Shown: positions 36,782 to 45,982 of the stretch, one piece after another
Layout of the letters: each line of letters opens with the position of its first letter
How positions within the stretch are numbered: the stretch's first letter is position 1
From: Glaciecola sp. KUL10
GTDB taxonomy: Bacteria > Pseudomonadota > Gammaproteobacteria > Enterobacterales > Alteromonadaceae
Length of the DNA: 64,000 nucleotides
Direction: 5' to 3'
Assembly (NCBI RefSeq): GCF_003203515.1
Contig: NZ_BGNG01000004.1
Coordinates: 124,001-188,000 of the forward strand
Made by a program: the position numbers and the translations under genes
The notes under the pieces: generated by a model
What the model was told of the DNA's origin: nothing
What the model saw: only the letters and a program-made list of their open reading frames with translations
The model's database searches: none

Positions 36782-38236
36782 ATGTCATCAAAAATTGGCT
36801 TTCAACAATCATTTGTAAATTCGCTGCCAGATTGCTATGTCGACGCCGAAGCGCTTCGCTTTGCAGATCCACAATTAGTTTATTTTAACCAACAATACGC
36901 AAATGAATTAAAGGCGAGTTGGCCTGAGAGTGATGCAGAGTTGGCAAAGCTATTCGCAGGCCAACAATTACCTGAAGATGCCAAACCTATAGCTCAAGCC
37001 TATGCAGGCCACCAGTTTGGACACTTCAATCCCCAGTTAGGCGATGGGCGAGCTATGATACTGGGTGAATTGGAATTAGACAGTGGTAAACTTACTGAGC
37101 TAGATTTAAAAGGCTCAGGACCGACCCCATTTTCTCGCGGCGGCGATGGCAAGGCTGCACTTGGCCCGATGCTACGAGAAGTACTTATAGCAGAGGCAAT
37201 GCATGCCTTGAATATTCCAAGCACGCGTTCACTTGCCGTGGTCAGTACAGGCGAAGTTGTGTATCGAGATCCACCTCAGCCCGGTGCGGTACTAGCAAGA
37301 ACAGCAAGCAGTCATATTAGAATCGGAACTTTCCAGTTTTTCGCCGCGCGTGACCAATATGACGTGGTCGAAAAACTGGTTCAGTTTTGTATTCAGCGCC
37401 ACTACCCTCATCTATTAAGTTCTGCAACACCTGCATTGTCTTTACTTGATGCTGTTATTGATGCTCAAGCAAAACTTGTTGCGAGCTGGATGGGTGTAGG
37501 CTTTATCCATGGCGTAATGAATACGGATAATATGCTCATCAGTGCAGAAACTATCGATTTTGGTCCGTGTGCATTTATGGATACTTATGACCCAAATACG
37601 GTGTTTAGTTCAATAGATAGAAACAGTCGCTATGCCTATAGCAATCAACCGGGCGTAACGCTATGGAACATCTCGCGCCTCGCTGAAACTTTACTTCCAC
37701 TTATTGATGAAGACAAAGAAAAAGCAATCGAACTAGCGACTAAGGTGGTTCAGAGTTTCTCCGAAAAATACGAGCTAGCGATTCGAATCAAAATGAGCGA
37801 AAAACTAGGCTTATCAGCGACAGCGTCTGACAGTGAGCTAGATGGAGTAATAAAGGAATGGTATGAGCTTTTGCAAACACAAGGTGTCGATTGGACGCTG
37901 GCACATTGGCATCTAGAGCAACACATCAAAAGCAAAGACAAACATTTATTTAAACTGTTTAAAGACGAAACAAAGCTTAATGATTGGCTTAGTAAAAGGG
38001 AGAGATTGACGATGAGTAAATTTGAATCGTTCAATGAAGTAAACCCAGCAGTTATCCCGCGAAATCATTTGGTTGAAGAGGCATTGGATGCTGCGACGAT
38101 AAAAAGCGATTTTTCGCCCTTTTATGCTTTATTAGAGAATCTACAAACCCCTTTTAATTTGCCAAACGATCTCAAGTATTTATATCCCGCAGATACGAAG
38201 TTTAACGATGGCTATGTGACGTATTGCGGTACTTGA
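36782..38236 (+). CDS. selO: Protein adenylyltransferase SelO (YdiU family)
   Basis: A 484-residue SelO/YdiU pseudokinase. Conserved blocks: AQAYAGHQFGHFNPQLGDGRA, LDLKGSGPTPFSRGGDGKAALGPMLREVLIAEAMHALNIP (nucleotide binding with the flipped ATP), STGEVVYRD, GFIHGVMNTDNML with the catalytic Asp/Asn region and IDFGPCAFMD. The C-terminus is GYVTYCGT, the CGT ending where some homologues have selenocysteine; here it is a plain Cys. SelO transfers AMP to protein hydroxyls and affects redox homeostasis. Length is normal. Confidence 0.94.
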   Translation: MSSKIGFQQSFVNSLPDCYVDAEALRFADPQLVYFNQQYANELKASWPESDAELAKLFAGQQLPEDAKPIAQAYAGHQFGHFNPQLGDGRAMILGELELDSGKLTELDLKGSGPTPFSRGGDGKAALGPMLREVLIAEAMHALNIPSTRSLAVVSTGEVVYRDPPQPGAVLARTASSHIRIGTFQFFAARDQYDVVEKLVQFCIQRHYPHLLSSATPALSLLDAVIDAQAKLVASWMGVGFIHGVMNTDNMLISAETIDFGPCAFMDTYDPNTVFSSIDRNSRYAYSNQPGVTLWNISRLAETLLPLIDEDKEKAIELATKVVQSFSEKYELAIRIKMSEKLGLSATASDSELDGVIKEWYELLQTQGVDWTLAHWHLEQHIKSKDKHLFKLFKDETKLNDWLSKRERLTMSKFESFNEVNPAVIPRNHLVEEALDAATIKSDFSPFYALLENLQTPFNLPNDLKYLYPADTKFNDGYVTYCGT

Positions 38237-38428
38237 ATACCGCTAGGTGGCACTAGCAAGTGGGCTGCTGTCGTTTAATGTCAGTTGCCAAATAATGTTC
38301 GCAACGAATATTTGCAACGTTATTAATACAAAATTTTTTGTAAAAAAATGAGAGATGAAGGTCGCTCGCCACACCCTAAAAATAAGCAGAGAAATTAATA
38401 ATTAAGCGAGCTTAAATAGGGGGCCATT

Positions 38429-39898
38429 TTGAAACATTATATTTTAATACTTGCATCTGTTGCACTTTTATTGAGTGCTTGTGGTGGCGGCGAAGAAGAG
38501 GTTTTTCTGCCTGATGAACCAATTAGTCCAACTCCACCGAGTAGCCCAGACCCAGAGGAGCCTTCGCCTGACACGGATGTTTGTTTTGCACCTCAATTAG
38601 ATATTGATAGCATTATCTTTTCTACACCTAATTTTTTAGACATTGGCGCACGAGCAACATTAACTGAATCGGGCGATGTAATATTTGACACTATGTATCA
38701 GGGAAGGTCAGGTGTGGGTGTTCTTGATTCTACATTGACACGCTTTGGGTTTATTGCAGATTTATATGACTATACTGTCATGGGCGATAGCATCGCATTT
38801 GCAATTACATCCAGTGGTTCTGCCCTAGGAACGGTATCGGAAATTTCAGTACACAAAATTCAAGCTCAATCTGTGCTTAGTCAAAATATGAATTATTTTG
38901 AGGTGCCAATTGTGGGGATGTTACAACCCAGTACTCCGTCGAGTGAAAGAGACCCTGAGTATCCCTATGGGTCTCGTTTTTCATCCTTTTTTGCTATTGG
39001 AGATAAGCTTTATGCTTATGAGAACGATATTGATTGGGCTGTGAGCTTTGGCGAACCTCCCGCGGTTGGGCACGCAATTACGCGATTGGATTACTCTGCT
39101 AACGACATTCAATTCAGTAGAATTTCACTTGATGGTTTATCTGAAAATCAAAGGGTTCTAAATATTCACAAAGAAATAGGAGATAGCTCCGGTTCTTTGT
39201 TGATCAATGTTGAGACAGATTTGAATGATATAGACCGAAGTTATTCAGTCTACGGCGTTAGCGCAATCAACGGTGGAATGTATGAGATATATGTGCAAGG
39301 AAAAGACGGAAATTCATTTTCCCCTAGTAACAATGTTTTCACTAGGAATGCTAGTCAGATTGTTTTTGAACCCGGAACAAGTGGTGCTTCATACGAACGA
39401 AACGGTGTAATAATGCCTAACATAGGTGAGGATAGTAGCAAAATTTTAGGTTTATCGATCTTTACAGATAAAGGCGTCAGTGCTCCTGGCCTTTTTGAAG
39501 TGGATTATTATTCAAGTGGTATTTTCTTAGACCCTGATTATCTTGATCATACACCAGAATTTATCACCGACGACCCATTTACATCTGGAGCTGTTCTTTA
39601 TGTCTCAGGTGATGGCGGGGGGGCTTCTATTGTTATAGGAAATATGCCGTTCAATGGCGATGGAATGGATATATCACTCATTCGTTATATGAATCTCACT
39701 GATTCGGAAAACCCTTATAACCCCCGTCTAGAGTCTCTTGGCAATGGTCGACTATTAAGCGATTCATTTCAGAGAATCAGTGCTATTGCGGCTCGGAGAA
39801 TGACTGAATCTCCTGAAGTGTATAATGTGGCTATCTTAGGAGACGATACTATAGAGCTTGCACGGTTCAATATGCTTGACACTGAGTGTGATTTTTAG
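38429..39898 (+). CDS. Large lipoprotein, function unknown
   Basis: A 489-residue lipoprotein: signal with lipobox LLSAC followed by GGGEEE and a Pro-rich linker (about residues 30–50), then a long beta-rich extracytoplasmic domain (LTESGDVIFDTMYQG; FFAIGDKLYAYEND) that I do not recognise, ending in a Cys (DTECDF) that may pair with CFAP near the linker. It starts at TTG, with TAGGGGG 5 bases upstream. Its stop is 7 bases from the convergent NIT-ANTAR gene's stop. Confidence 0.78.
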   Translation: MKHYILILASVALLLSACGGGEEEVFLPDEPISPTPPSSPDPEEPSPDTDVCFAPQLDIDSIIFSTPNFLDIGARATLTESGDVIFDTMYQGRSGVGVLDSTLTRFGFIADLYDYTVMGDSIAFAITSSGSALGTVSEISVHKIQAQSVLSQNMNYFEVPIVGMLQPSTPSSERDPEYPYGSRFSSFFAIGDKLYAYENDIDWAVSFGEPPAVGHAITRLDYSANDIQFSRISLDGLSENQRVLNIHKEIGDSSGSLLINVETDLNDIDRSYSVYGVSAINGGMYEIYVQGKDGNSFSPSNNVFTRNASQIVFEPGTSGASYERNGVIMPNIGEDSSKILGLSIFTDKGVSAPGLFEVDYYSSGIFLDPDYLDHTPEFITDDPFTSGAVLYVSGDGGGASIVIGNMPFNGDGMDISLIRYMNLTDSENPYNPRLESLGNGRLLSDSFQRISAIAARRMTESPEVYNVAILGDDTIELARFNMLDTECDF

Positions 39899-39905
39899 TG
39901 CAAAC

Positions 39906-41216
39906 TTACTCTACAGGAATAGATACCTTCAACACATGCTCGGCAACTTCAGCTATATGAATGCGTTTTTTCATGGCAGTGCTGCGCAGGCGTTGATGAG
40001 CTTGGTCTTCTGTTAGGTTTAGTTGTTGCATGACCATTAACTTGGCTCTATTTACTAGCTTTTGTTCTGCAAGTTGATTGCGAGCAAGGGCTAGTTCTTC
40101 ATTGATTTGATCGATCTTTTGGGATTGCGACTTTAATAGTTCGTATAGAGAATTATGTGAAGAAAGGGGATCTATTTGAGCGGGCTTTAAGGTTTTTTCA
40201 TAGTCTATCGAGTCTGCTTTACTCTCGCTTCCGATTAAGCCTGGCAATGACTTATCAAATAGCAACGTGTATGGCGTGCCAGTTGTTTCATAAAATTCTG
40301 ACATTTGACGATGTTCATTGAGCCTTACTTTTGCCTGCTTAATTAACGTTTTAGCTTTGTCGAGAAGATTGTGACATAAGGTTTGCTCGATTAAGTGAAT
40401 CTTATCTATACGCTTCGTACAAACGTGATACCACACTTCACTGATTTCGCTTGCTATTGGTGCGCCATCCTCCAGCTTTTTAATCATATCTCTGAGTTGA
40501 GACAACTCCTGATATTCCTCGCTAGTCTGCAATTCTTCCCATTTTTTGATATCGCTTAATTGGGCGTAATCAGTAAACACGGCAAAACTATTATTTTGAG
40601 CGGTTTGAAGTTGAGTCAAGCGATGGCAAAGTGTTTTGGTAAAGTGCGTTTCAGCAAACCCAATTGCTCCCCAAGCTCTTTCTTGACCCGCAAACTCTTT
40701 GCCTTGGATGAAATTGAATAATGCGATCAATTCACTCGTAATACTTGGATCACTTGATACATCAGCAGCTTCAAAAATAATTTCCAAGAGGCTATCTATT
40801 AATCTGCAATATGCTTGAGTAGATGCAAGCGCGGACATTTTGTGTTTTGCCACACGCATTCGTAATTCGCTCAGACTATCAATACCCTGAAGGGCCAAGG
40901 CTATTTTGTTTAAAAAACGGTGTGAATGTGCCGAGTATTGTTTTTCTACAAACAATTCATCCAATAGATTAACGAGTAAGTCTTGGGTTTTTTGTGTTTG
41001 TTCTATTTGTCGCGGGCGACGTAAAGAAAAATGAATGCCTTTTGAAGCGATATAAATATTGCTCACACCGCGTTCCTTTTGAAGTTCGTGTATCAAGTCG
41101 CAGATATGAGAAACAAGTACGCAGTTGCCAGATAATTGCTCTAATATTGTGAGCTCAGCTCGTTTGGCTGCGTCGATAAAACGCTTAGTATTTGATTGAT
41201 AATGTGCGAATGACAT
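39906..41216 (-). CDS. NIT-ANTAR regulator, NasR-like
   Basis: A 436-residue protein with an N-terminal nitrate/nitrite-sensing NIT domain (residues about 30–310; HELQKERGVSNIYIAS, FNFIQGKEFAGQERAWG, both typical) and a C-terminal ANTAR RNA-binding domain (LARNQLAEQKLVNRAKLMVMQQLNLTEDQAHQRLRSTAMKKR). Klebsiella NasR with this layout binds leader RNA and prevents termination of nas genes when nitrate or nitrite is present. No nas gene is in the window, so its target lies elsewhere. It is convergent with the large lipoprotein gene. Confidence 0.88.
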   Translation of the reverse strand: MSFAHYQSNTKRFIDAAKRAELTILEQLSGNCVLVSHICDLIHELQKERGVSNIYIASKGIHFSLRRPRQIEQTQKTQDLLVNLLDELFVEKQYSAHSHRFLNKIALALQGIDSLSELRMRVAKHKMSALASTQAYCRLIDSLLEIIFEAADVSSDPSITSELIALFNFIQGKEFAGQERAWGAIGFAETHFTKTLCHRLTQLQTAQNNSFAVFTDYAQLSDIKKWEELQTSEEYQELSQLRDMIKKLEDGAPIASEISEVWYHVCTKRIDKIHLIEQTLCHNLLDKAKTLIKQAKVRLNEHRQMSEFYETTGTPYTLLFDKSLPGLIGSESKADSIDYEKTLKPAQIDPLSSHNSLYELLKSQSQKIDQINEELALARNQLAEQKLVNRAKLMVMQQLNLTEDQAHQRLRSTAMKKRIHIAEVAEHVLKVSIPVE

Positions 41217-41637
41217 CTTTCACTTCTCCTTCGGCAACTCAAAAGTAAACGCACTTTTTTATCTTTACTGGTTTAATCAAGCAAAACACATTCCAAATAC
41301 AGCTTTCTTGTTGGTGTGCTAGCAATGTGTTTCCAGTTATTGATGAATAAGTAGTTTAAGCGGATGTATTAAAAAGCTTTTTAGTGAGTAAACTTAATAG
41401 TCTTATGTCCTTATTACGGGGACTAAAACTAAGTTTTGCTTATGGGCTTAGCAGCAAAACTACTCTTTTACATCGACACAGGCACAATAAATAAACATTT
41501 TGCACCAAGTTGGTGCTTGATGTCCCCAAAAACTTCAAGTGAAAGTTCATTAGGTGCTTAAGTTGCAATAAGCTCAGGCCGATATCAACGTTATGAAGTT
41601 TTATGAAAACCCTGTTACGGGCCTCTTTGGAGTTTGC
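41217..41637. other. 421-base intergenic region with two hairpins, no gene seen
   Basis: Divergent control region of the NIT-ANTAR gene and the pilin-like gene. It holds GTTTTGCT (41433–41440)/AGCAAAAC (41453–41460) and the compact palindrome GCACCAAGTTGGTGC (41502–41516). Neither is followed by a T-run. I looked for a c-di-GMP riboswitch core and did not find one. Confidence 0.5.
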
Positions 41638-42105
41638 ATGCTTAAGAAACAAAAAGGATTTACCCTGATTGAGTTGATTATCGTTATCACTCTTTTAGGC
41701 ATACTTTCGATTATCGCACTCCCGCGATTTTTAGACATCGGAACTGATGCGCGAATTGCAGCGCTTGAGCAAATGGAGGTTAGTATGAAGGCGGCAACAA
41801 ACTTGGTGAATATCAAAGCTGAAATTGAGAATAAAACTGACTGCTCAACCGATCCTGTTATCGAAATGGGTGATAATGATATTACGCTTCGTTGCGGGTA
41901 TCCCTGTCCTCACCCAAGTGGTATTGCCAATGCAGTAGACTACGATGAGGGTTTTGAGTGGGTTGGTGGAAACTGCGGCGGACAGTTAGGTAACATTGAC
42001 GTGCGACTAGCAGATGCACCTGATCCAGCTAACTGTAAAATTCGATATGTTTCTGCACGAAGCACTCGTGAACCAGAAATAGTGAAGACAATTTCGGGTT
42101 GTTAG
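41638..42105 (+). CDS. Type IV pilin-like (MSHA pilin/pseudopilin type) protein
   Basis: A 155-residue prepilin. The N-terminus MLKKQKG|FTLIELIIVITLLGIL has the short basic leader, the Gly cleavage site for prepilin peptidase and Glu5, then a hydrophobic helix. The C-terminal domain has several Cys (DCSTD, LRCGYPCPHP, GGNCGG, ISGC) that may form disulfides. The frame opens earlier, but the ATG at 41638 has GGAG 5 bases upstream and gives a normal leader. No pilus assembly gene is nearby, so it is an orphan and would need a secretion or pilus machine elsewhere. Confidence 0.87.
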   Translation: MLKKQKGFTLIELIIVITLLGILSIIALPRFLDIGTDARIAALEQMEVSMKAATNLVNIKAEIENKTDCSTDPVIEMGDNDITLRCGYPCPHPSGIANAVDYDEGFEWVGGNCGGQLGNIDVRLADAPDPANCKIRYVSARSTREPEIVKTISGC

Positions 42106-42133
42106 TGGCCCTTAGACAGGTCAGGTACTAATA

Positions 42134-43255
42134 TCACTTAATAATATTTTGTACTTCCTCGATTAACTTATCAATTTCGTCTGAATCGTTATATATATGC
42201 GCTGACACTCGCATACCATTGATGCGTTCATCTACGCTTATCTTTGCGCGAGTTAGGGCTGCTTTGATCTTTTCTTGATCTTTTCCAAAGTGCATAATCA
42301 CTGTTCCGCTTCTTTTCAATGGGGCAAATGGCGAAGCAACAAAAGGCGCCAAGGAATTGATCAACTTATCGATCATTTCTTGATTATGCGTGCGCAGCAT
42401 TTGGCTACCAATCTGCGCAAAATAGTTTATCGAGTGACTTGCAAATGCATAGGGCGCAACAGAGGGCGTCCCGCCCCAAAATTTTATTGCGCTTGGATGG
42501 TAGCGAAAGCTGTGAACATCGAACTCGAAAGGGTTTTCATGCGAGAACCAACCAACATCTCTTGGCTGACATTGTTCAATAATATTAGAGTTAACCCAAA
42601 GGTAAGCTGCACCAGGGCCACCACACAGCCATTTTACACTAGATCCAATCATGAAATCGGGTTCAACAACTTTCAAATCTAGCGGAATAATTCCTGCTGA
42701 TTGTGCGACATCCAAGATCGATATCACGCCCAAGCCTCGCGCTCGGTTGATAATGGTTTCCACTGGCGCAAGCTGCCCTGTATTCGAATAGGCGTTAGAT
42801 ACGAATACTAAGTCTATTTCATTGGTAAGGTGGCGTTCCCAAACAGCTTGGTCGGTAATATCTAAATCTTTGTCTATAAATCTCAGTTCAGCACAGCTAG
42901 GCAAGGATTTTTTGAGAGCGTATCCCATACTGGGAAAGTCAATTTCGCTCATTAATACAACGACTTTTTTCTTTTGCAGGGCCTCAAGTGACATGACAAT
43001 TTTGGTTAACGCGCTGGATAAGTTTGTTTGCGGGCAAAATTCAGCGCTGTGCGCGTTGAATAACAATCCAAGTGAGCTTTGAAATTTTTCAATGATCGTT
43101 AACCATTCCCCCCATGGTTCAAGCCCTGAATGTTGCCATGGAGATAAAAAGCTTTCTTTGAAGGCTAACTCCGCTGATTTTAAAGGTCGACCGACTGAGT
43201 GACTAAGAAAATACGTGGTGTCAGCCAACGCAAAATCGTTTCGAAGCTCATCCAT
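42134..43255 (-). CDS. Kynureninase-like / class-V aminotransferase-fold PLP enzyme
   Basis: A 373-residue PLP enzyme of the class-V fold, most like kynureninase: early YFLSHSVGRPL, the cofactor region QTNLSSALTKIV, the PLP Asp in ILDVAQSAGIIPLDL, and the Schiff-base Lys in GSSVKWLCGGPGAAYLWV. The frame is open to 43318, but the ATG at 43255 overlaps the PrnB-like stop by 8 bases (ATGGATGA) and starts at the usual N-terminus. Kynureninases cleave kynurenine; with a PrnB-like neighbour the natural substrate may be another tryptophan-derived compound. Confidence 0.85.
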   Translation of the reverse strand: MDELRNDFALADTTYFLSHSVGRPLKSAELAFKESFLSPWQHSGLEPWGEWLTIIEKFQSSLGLLFNAHSAEFCPQTNLSSALTKIVMSLEALQKKKVVVLMSEIDFPSMGYALKKSLPSCAELRFIDKDLDITDQAVWERHLTNEIDLVFVSNAYSNTGQLAPVETIINRARGLGVISILDVAQSAGIIPLDLKVVEPDFMIGSSVKWLCGGPGAAYLWVNSNIIEQCQPRDVGWFSHENPFEFDVHSFRYHPSAIKFWGGTPSVAPYAFASHSINYFAQIGSQMLRTHNQEMIDKLINSLAPFVASPFAPLKRSGTVIMHFGKDQEKIKAALTRAKISVDERINGMRVSAHIYNDSDEIDKLIEEVQNIIK

Positions 43256-44435
43256 TTTTAAACTCACTAAGCCTAGATTTGAGCTGTTTAATATCATCAA
43301 AACGAGTGCGGATGTCATCGCGTTGGTGAGCCGCTCTGCGATCTCGTAGCTTTTCTAATTCTTCTAACAACACGGATAATGGGGGGCCGCTTGCCGTAAT
43401 TTTATCAAGGTGTTGCTGGGCAATATTAGCTGAGGGTTTTGCAATATAGCGTTCGACCAATTGATTGTGATGCTGAATAGCAGTGGTCCCGTGGAGCTTG
43501 CAGACTTCAAGAAATAGGCTCGTGTTTTTTTGATACCAATTTGATGCGTGCATATCAGGCGTTGTTTCTAAAAACTCATCCATTAAACTTTTTCTGCGCA
43601 TACATTCTCGAAGCATGTCTTGGTCTTCAGGCATCATATATAAAAACTTATCAACTAACATTTGAGAATAAGCAGGCTCGTTGGCAAAACATAGCCCTAG
43701 TTGTAAGTCTAGGACATTGATGCCAGCAAAGTCACCGGCATTCGCCCCGCGGTAAACTTCTTTTCCAACTCGATAGGGCTTGTAATATGGTCTGACGCAA
43801 TTGAAAAAGCGATCTGTATCTAACTTTGCAAAAAGAAGCTTATTTGATTCAATTACATCCTTTAAGCCATGTTTCGCTGCACTCAAGAGATCCGCTGTGA
43901 TGGGGTGAGAAATTCCGATGGCCTGTATTTTAATGATCGCGTCAGCTGCGCGTTTATATGCCAATATGCCTTTAGTATTGTAATCAATGAAAATGGCTTC
44001 ATCCTCTAAATGCGTAAAGCATTTATAGCGGCCATTAATAGCTTTATTATGGGTGGTCAAATGCGCTGTAGCGAAGCGAGGTGTGACACCAATAGACGCG
44101 CCAATATGCATGGCTAAAGCTGATGCTTCTATGAGTGGAGAGGACACTTCCTGAGAGGGTTCTGTGATTTCGTGTCGACGACACGCCGCCATATATAATC
44201 CGACGTTTCCAAGTAAATCAAAAGCATTATCAAACCCGTTATCAGTATTGCCTTCGTCAAGTAAGGGAACAATCAACTGACGTCCTTCTTCCTTAAGGGT
44301 ATGCTTTATATCATCGCCTATGCCAAGTACATTAGCTTTGTCATCTTGTTGCCAATATAAAGCTTCGAGTTCTGAATTTAAATCGCAAAAACGAGTTCGA
44401 ATCCAGTCATCAAACGCGCGCGAGTTGATGGTCAT
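43248..44435 (-). CDS. PrnB-like protein (IDO/TDO superfamily, former DUF1864)
   Basis: A 395-residue protein resembling the PrnB family, named for monodechloroaminopyrrolnitrin synthase of pyrrolnitrin biosynthesis. Family-like segments are RFATAHLTTHNKAINGRYKCFTHLEDE, LDLQLGLCFANEPAYSQMLVDKFLYMMP and the early FDLLGNVGLYMAACRRHEI. PrnB binds heme and is related to tryptophan and indoleamine dioxygenases, so a heme-dependent indole-ring chemistry is plausible. No halogenase (PrnA, PrnC) is present, so pyrrolnitrin itself is unlikely. It overlaps the kynureninase-like gene by 8 bases. Confidence 0.8.
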   Translation of the reverse strand: MTINSRAFDDWIRTRFCDLNSELEALYWQQDDKANVLGIGDDIKHTLKEEGRQLIVPLLDEGNTDNGFDNAFDLLGNVGLYMAACRRHEITEPSQEVSSPLIEASALAMHIGASIGVTPRFATAHLTTHNKAINGRYKCFTHLEDEAIFIDYNTKGILAYKRAADAIIKIQAIGISHPITADLLSAAKHGLKDVIESNKLLFAKLDTDRFFNCVRPYYKPYRVGKEVYRGANAGDFAGINVLDLQLGLCFANEPAYSQMLVDKFLYMMPEDQDMLRECMRRKSLMDEFLETTPDMHASNWYQKNTSLFLEVCKLHGTTAIQHHNQLVERYIAKPSANIAQQHLDKITASGPPLSVLLEELEKLRDRRAAHQRDDIRTRFDDIKQLKSRLSEFKNG

Positions 44436-44495
44436 GCAAGGGCCTAAAACCGTAAATAAAAGACGAGCTAAGACTAAACTGTAAACTGCTTATTT

Positions 44496-45776
44496 TCAAC
44501 GACGACGTCTAGATGCTCTAGATGGCTTTTTATTTGAATTTTGTTCACTTGATTGAGGTGACAAATTCGGTTTTTTAACTTTCTTAGGCTTTTTCGGTTT
44601 TGGCATCTTTAAGGGCTTCTGAGGGAGTGCACTGATAGACAATCCAGCGACGCTCATAACATCGATATGCTTTTGTATAAGGTTTTGAATATCGTTTAAC
44701 TGCTTTTCATCTTCGCGAGTAACAAAACTCACAGCATATCCTGTTGCGCCCGCACGACCAGTGCGACCAATTCTGTGTACATAATCCTCGGGAACATGTG
44801 GCAAGTCATAATTGATAACGTTAGGTAATGCGTCAATATCAATACCTCGCGCAGCGATATCGGTTGCGACTAATACTCTAAGGCTATTGTTTTTAAATTC
44901 TGAAAGTGCTTTTGTCCGAGCACCTTGGCTCTTGTTTCCGTGAATCGCAAGGGCAGAAATCCCCTTTGCTGTCAGTTGCTTAGCAATGCGGTTTGCACCG
45001 TGTTTCGTGCGGGAAAATACCAATACCTGTTGCCAGTTTTGCTCGTCGATTAATTTTGCTAGTAATTTGTTTTTATTACTTTTTTCAACATGGATTACTG
45101 CTTGCTCAACTAATGGAGCTGTGGAGTTTTTCGGCGTCACTGATATTTCAATAGGGTTGTTCGTAAATTGAGTCGCCAAAGCGCGGATATCATCTGAGAA
45201 CGTGGCCGAAAACAGTAAGCTTTGACGTTTAGTTGGCAAGAGCTTAGCAATGCGTTTAATATCGTGGATGAACCCCATGTCTAGCATGCGATCTGCTTCG
45301 TCAAGTACCAAGATTTCGAGTTGGTTAAATTTGACTGCATTTTGCTGAAATAGGTCTAGCAAGCGTCCTGGGGTCGCTATCAGAATATCGACGCCCGAGC
45401 GCAGTTTTTTCATCTGTGGGTTAATTGAAATACCGCCAAAAGCCACACATGATTTGAGAGATGTGAACTGGTGAAAATTAGCAACTGATTCAGCAACTTG
45501 AGCAGCTAATTCTCGAGTAGGTGTGAGAATCAGTGCCTTAATATGATTTGCTTTTGGACGAGTCTTTGAGTCACACAGTAAATGTGCGATTGGCAGTGAA
45601 AAAGCGCCTGTTTTGCCTGTACCAGTTTGAGCTGCTGCCATGACATCTTTGCCACTTAAAACGGCTGGAATGGCTTCAATTTGAATAGGTGAGGGCTCTT
45701 GATAACCGAGCTTTTCGGTCGCTTCTACTAGAGATGTATTGAGACCAAGAGATGAAAAAGTAACCGAATCAGGCAT
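44496..45776 (-). CDS. rhlE: DEAD-box RNA helicase, RhlE type
   Basis: A 426-residue helicase with all motifs: Q motif [11 protein letters not shown], motif [10 protein letters not shown], Ia PTRELAAQV, motif II DEAD, motif [30 protein letters not shown] and [13 protein letters not shown] basic, Lys-rich tail ([11 protein letters not shown]…SRASRRRR) gives RNA affinity and marks it as RhlE-like. RhlE helps ribosome maturation and RNA turnover. A hairpin lies in its leader. Confidence 0.9.
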   Translation of the reverse strand: MPDSVTFSSLGLNTSLVEATEKLGYQEPSPIQIEAIPAVLSGKDVMAAAQTGTGKTGAFSLPIAHLLCDSKTRPKANHIKALILTPTRELAAQVAESVANFHQFTSLKSCVAFGGISINPQMKKLRSGVDILIATPGRLLDLFQQNAVKFNQLEILVLDEADRMLDMGFIHDIKRIAKLLPTKRQSLLFSATFSDDIRALATQFTNNPIEISVTPKNSTAPLVEQAVIHVEKSNKNKLLAKLIDEQNWQQVLVFSRTKHGANRIAKQLTAKGISALAIHGNKSQGARTKALSEFKNNSLRVLVATDIAARGIDIDALPNVINYDLPHVPEDYVHRIGRTGRAGATGYAVSFVTREDEKQLNDIQNLIQKHIDVMSVAGLSISALPQKPLKMPKPKKPKKVKKPNLSPQSSEQNSNKKPSRASRRRR

Positions 45777-45804
45777 GTATAGTGGATATCCAATTTAAAT
45801 AGTT

Positions 45805-45829
45805 AAAACGCCTAGTGACATGGCGTTTT
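45805..45829. promoter_or_regulatory. Hairpin in the leader of rhlE
   Basis: AAAACGCC (45805–45812) pairs perfectly with GGCGTTTT (45822–45829) around a 9-base loop, 29 bases upstream of the rhlE ATG. On the plus strand it ends in a T-run like a terminator, but no plus-strand gene precedes it; on the rhlE strand it would sit in the 5' leader. Confidence 0.55.
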
Positions 45830-45982
45830 TTGCGCCGCGATACTACCATATATACAAAGTATGATGTTGAATATCTGCTGTTATGGTTTACTTATCGGAC
45901 GCTTGGTTGTATCTTTTGTAGCCATTGATGCTTAAGCTTATCACTTCAATTGGTGTTTCAATTGATAAAACAAGGACGTAAC

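Noticed and set aside
36782-38236. SelO as a selenoprotein
   Set aside because: The C-terminal motif is encoded as TGC (Cys) and ends at a normal stop; there is no in-frame UGA before it.
38291-38324. Imperfect inverted repeat between selO and the large lipoprotein
   Set aside because: The stem (AATAATGTTCGCAA/TTTGCAACGTTATT) has a bulge and mismatch and no T-run; it could be chance in AT-rich DNA.
41217-41637. c-di-GMP riboswitch upstream of the pilin-like gene
   Set aside because: I looked for the conserved GACGCAAAG-type core and its receptor and did not find them; only two simple hairpins are present.
43256-43318. Longer start for the kynureninase-like gene
   Set aside because: Starting at 43318 would overlap the PrnB-like gene by 71 bases; the ATG at 43255 gives an ordinary 8-base coupled overlap and the expected N-terminus.
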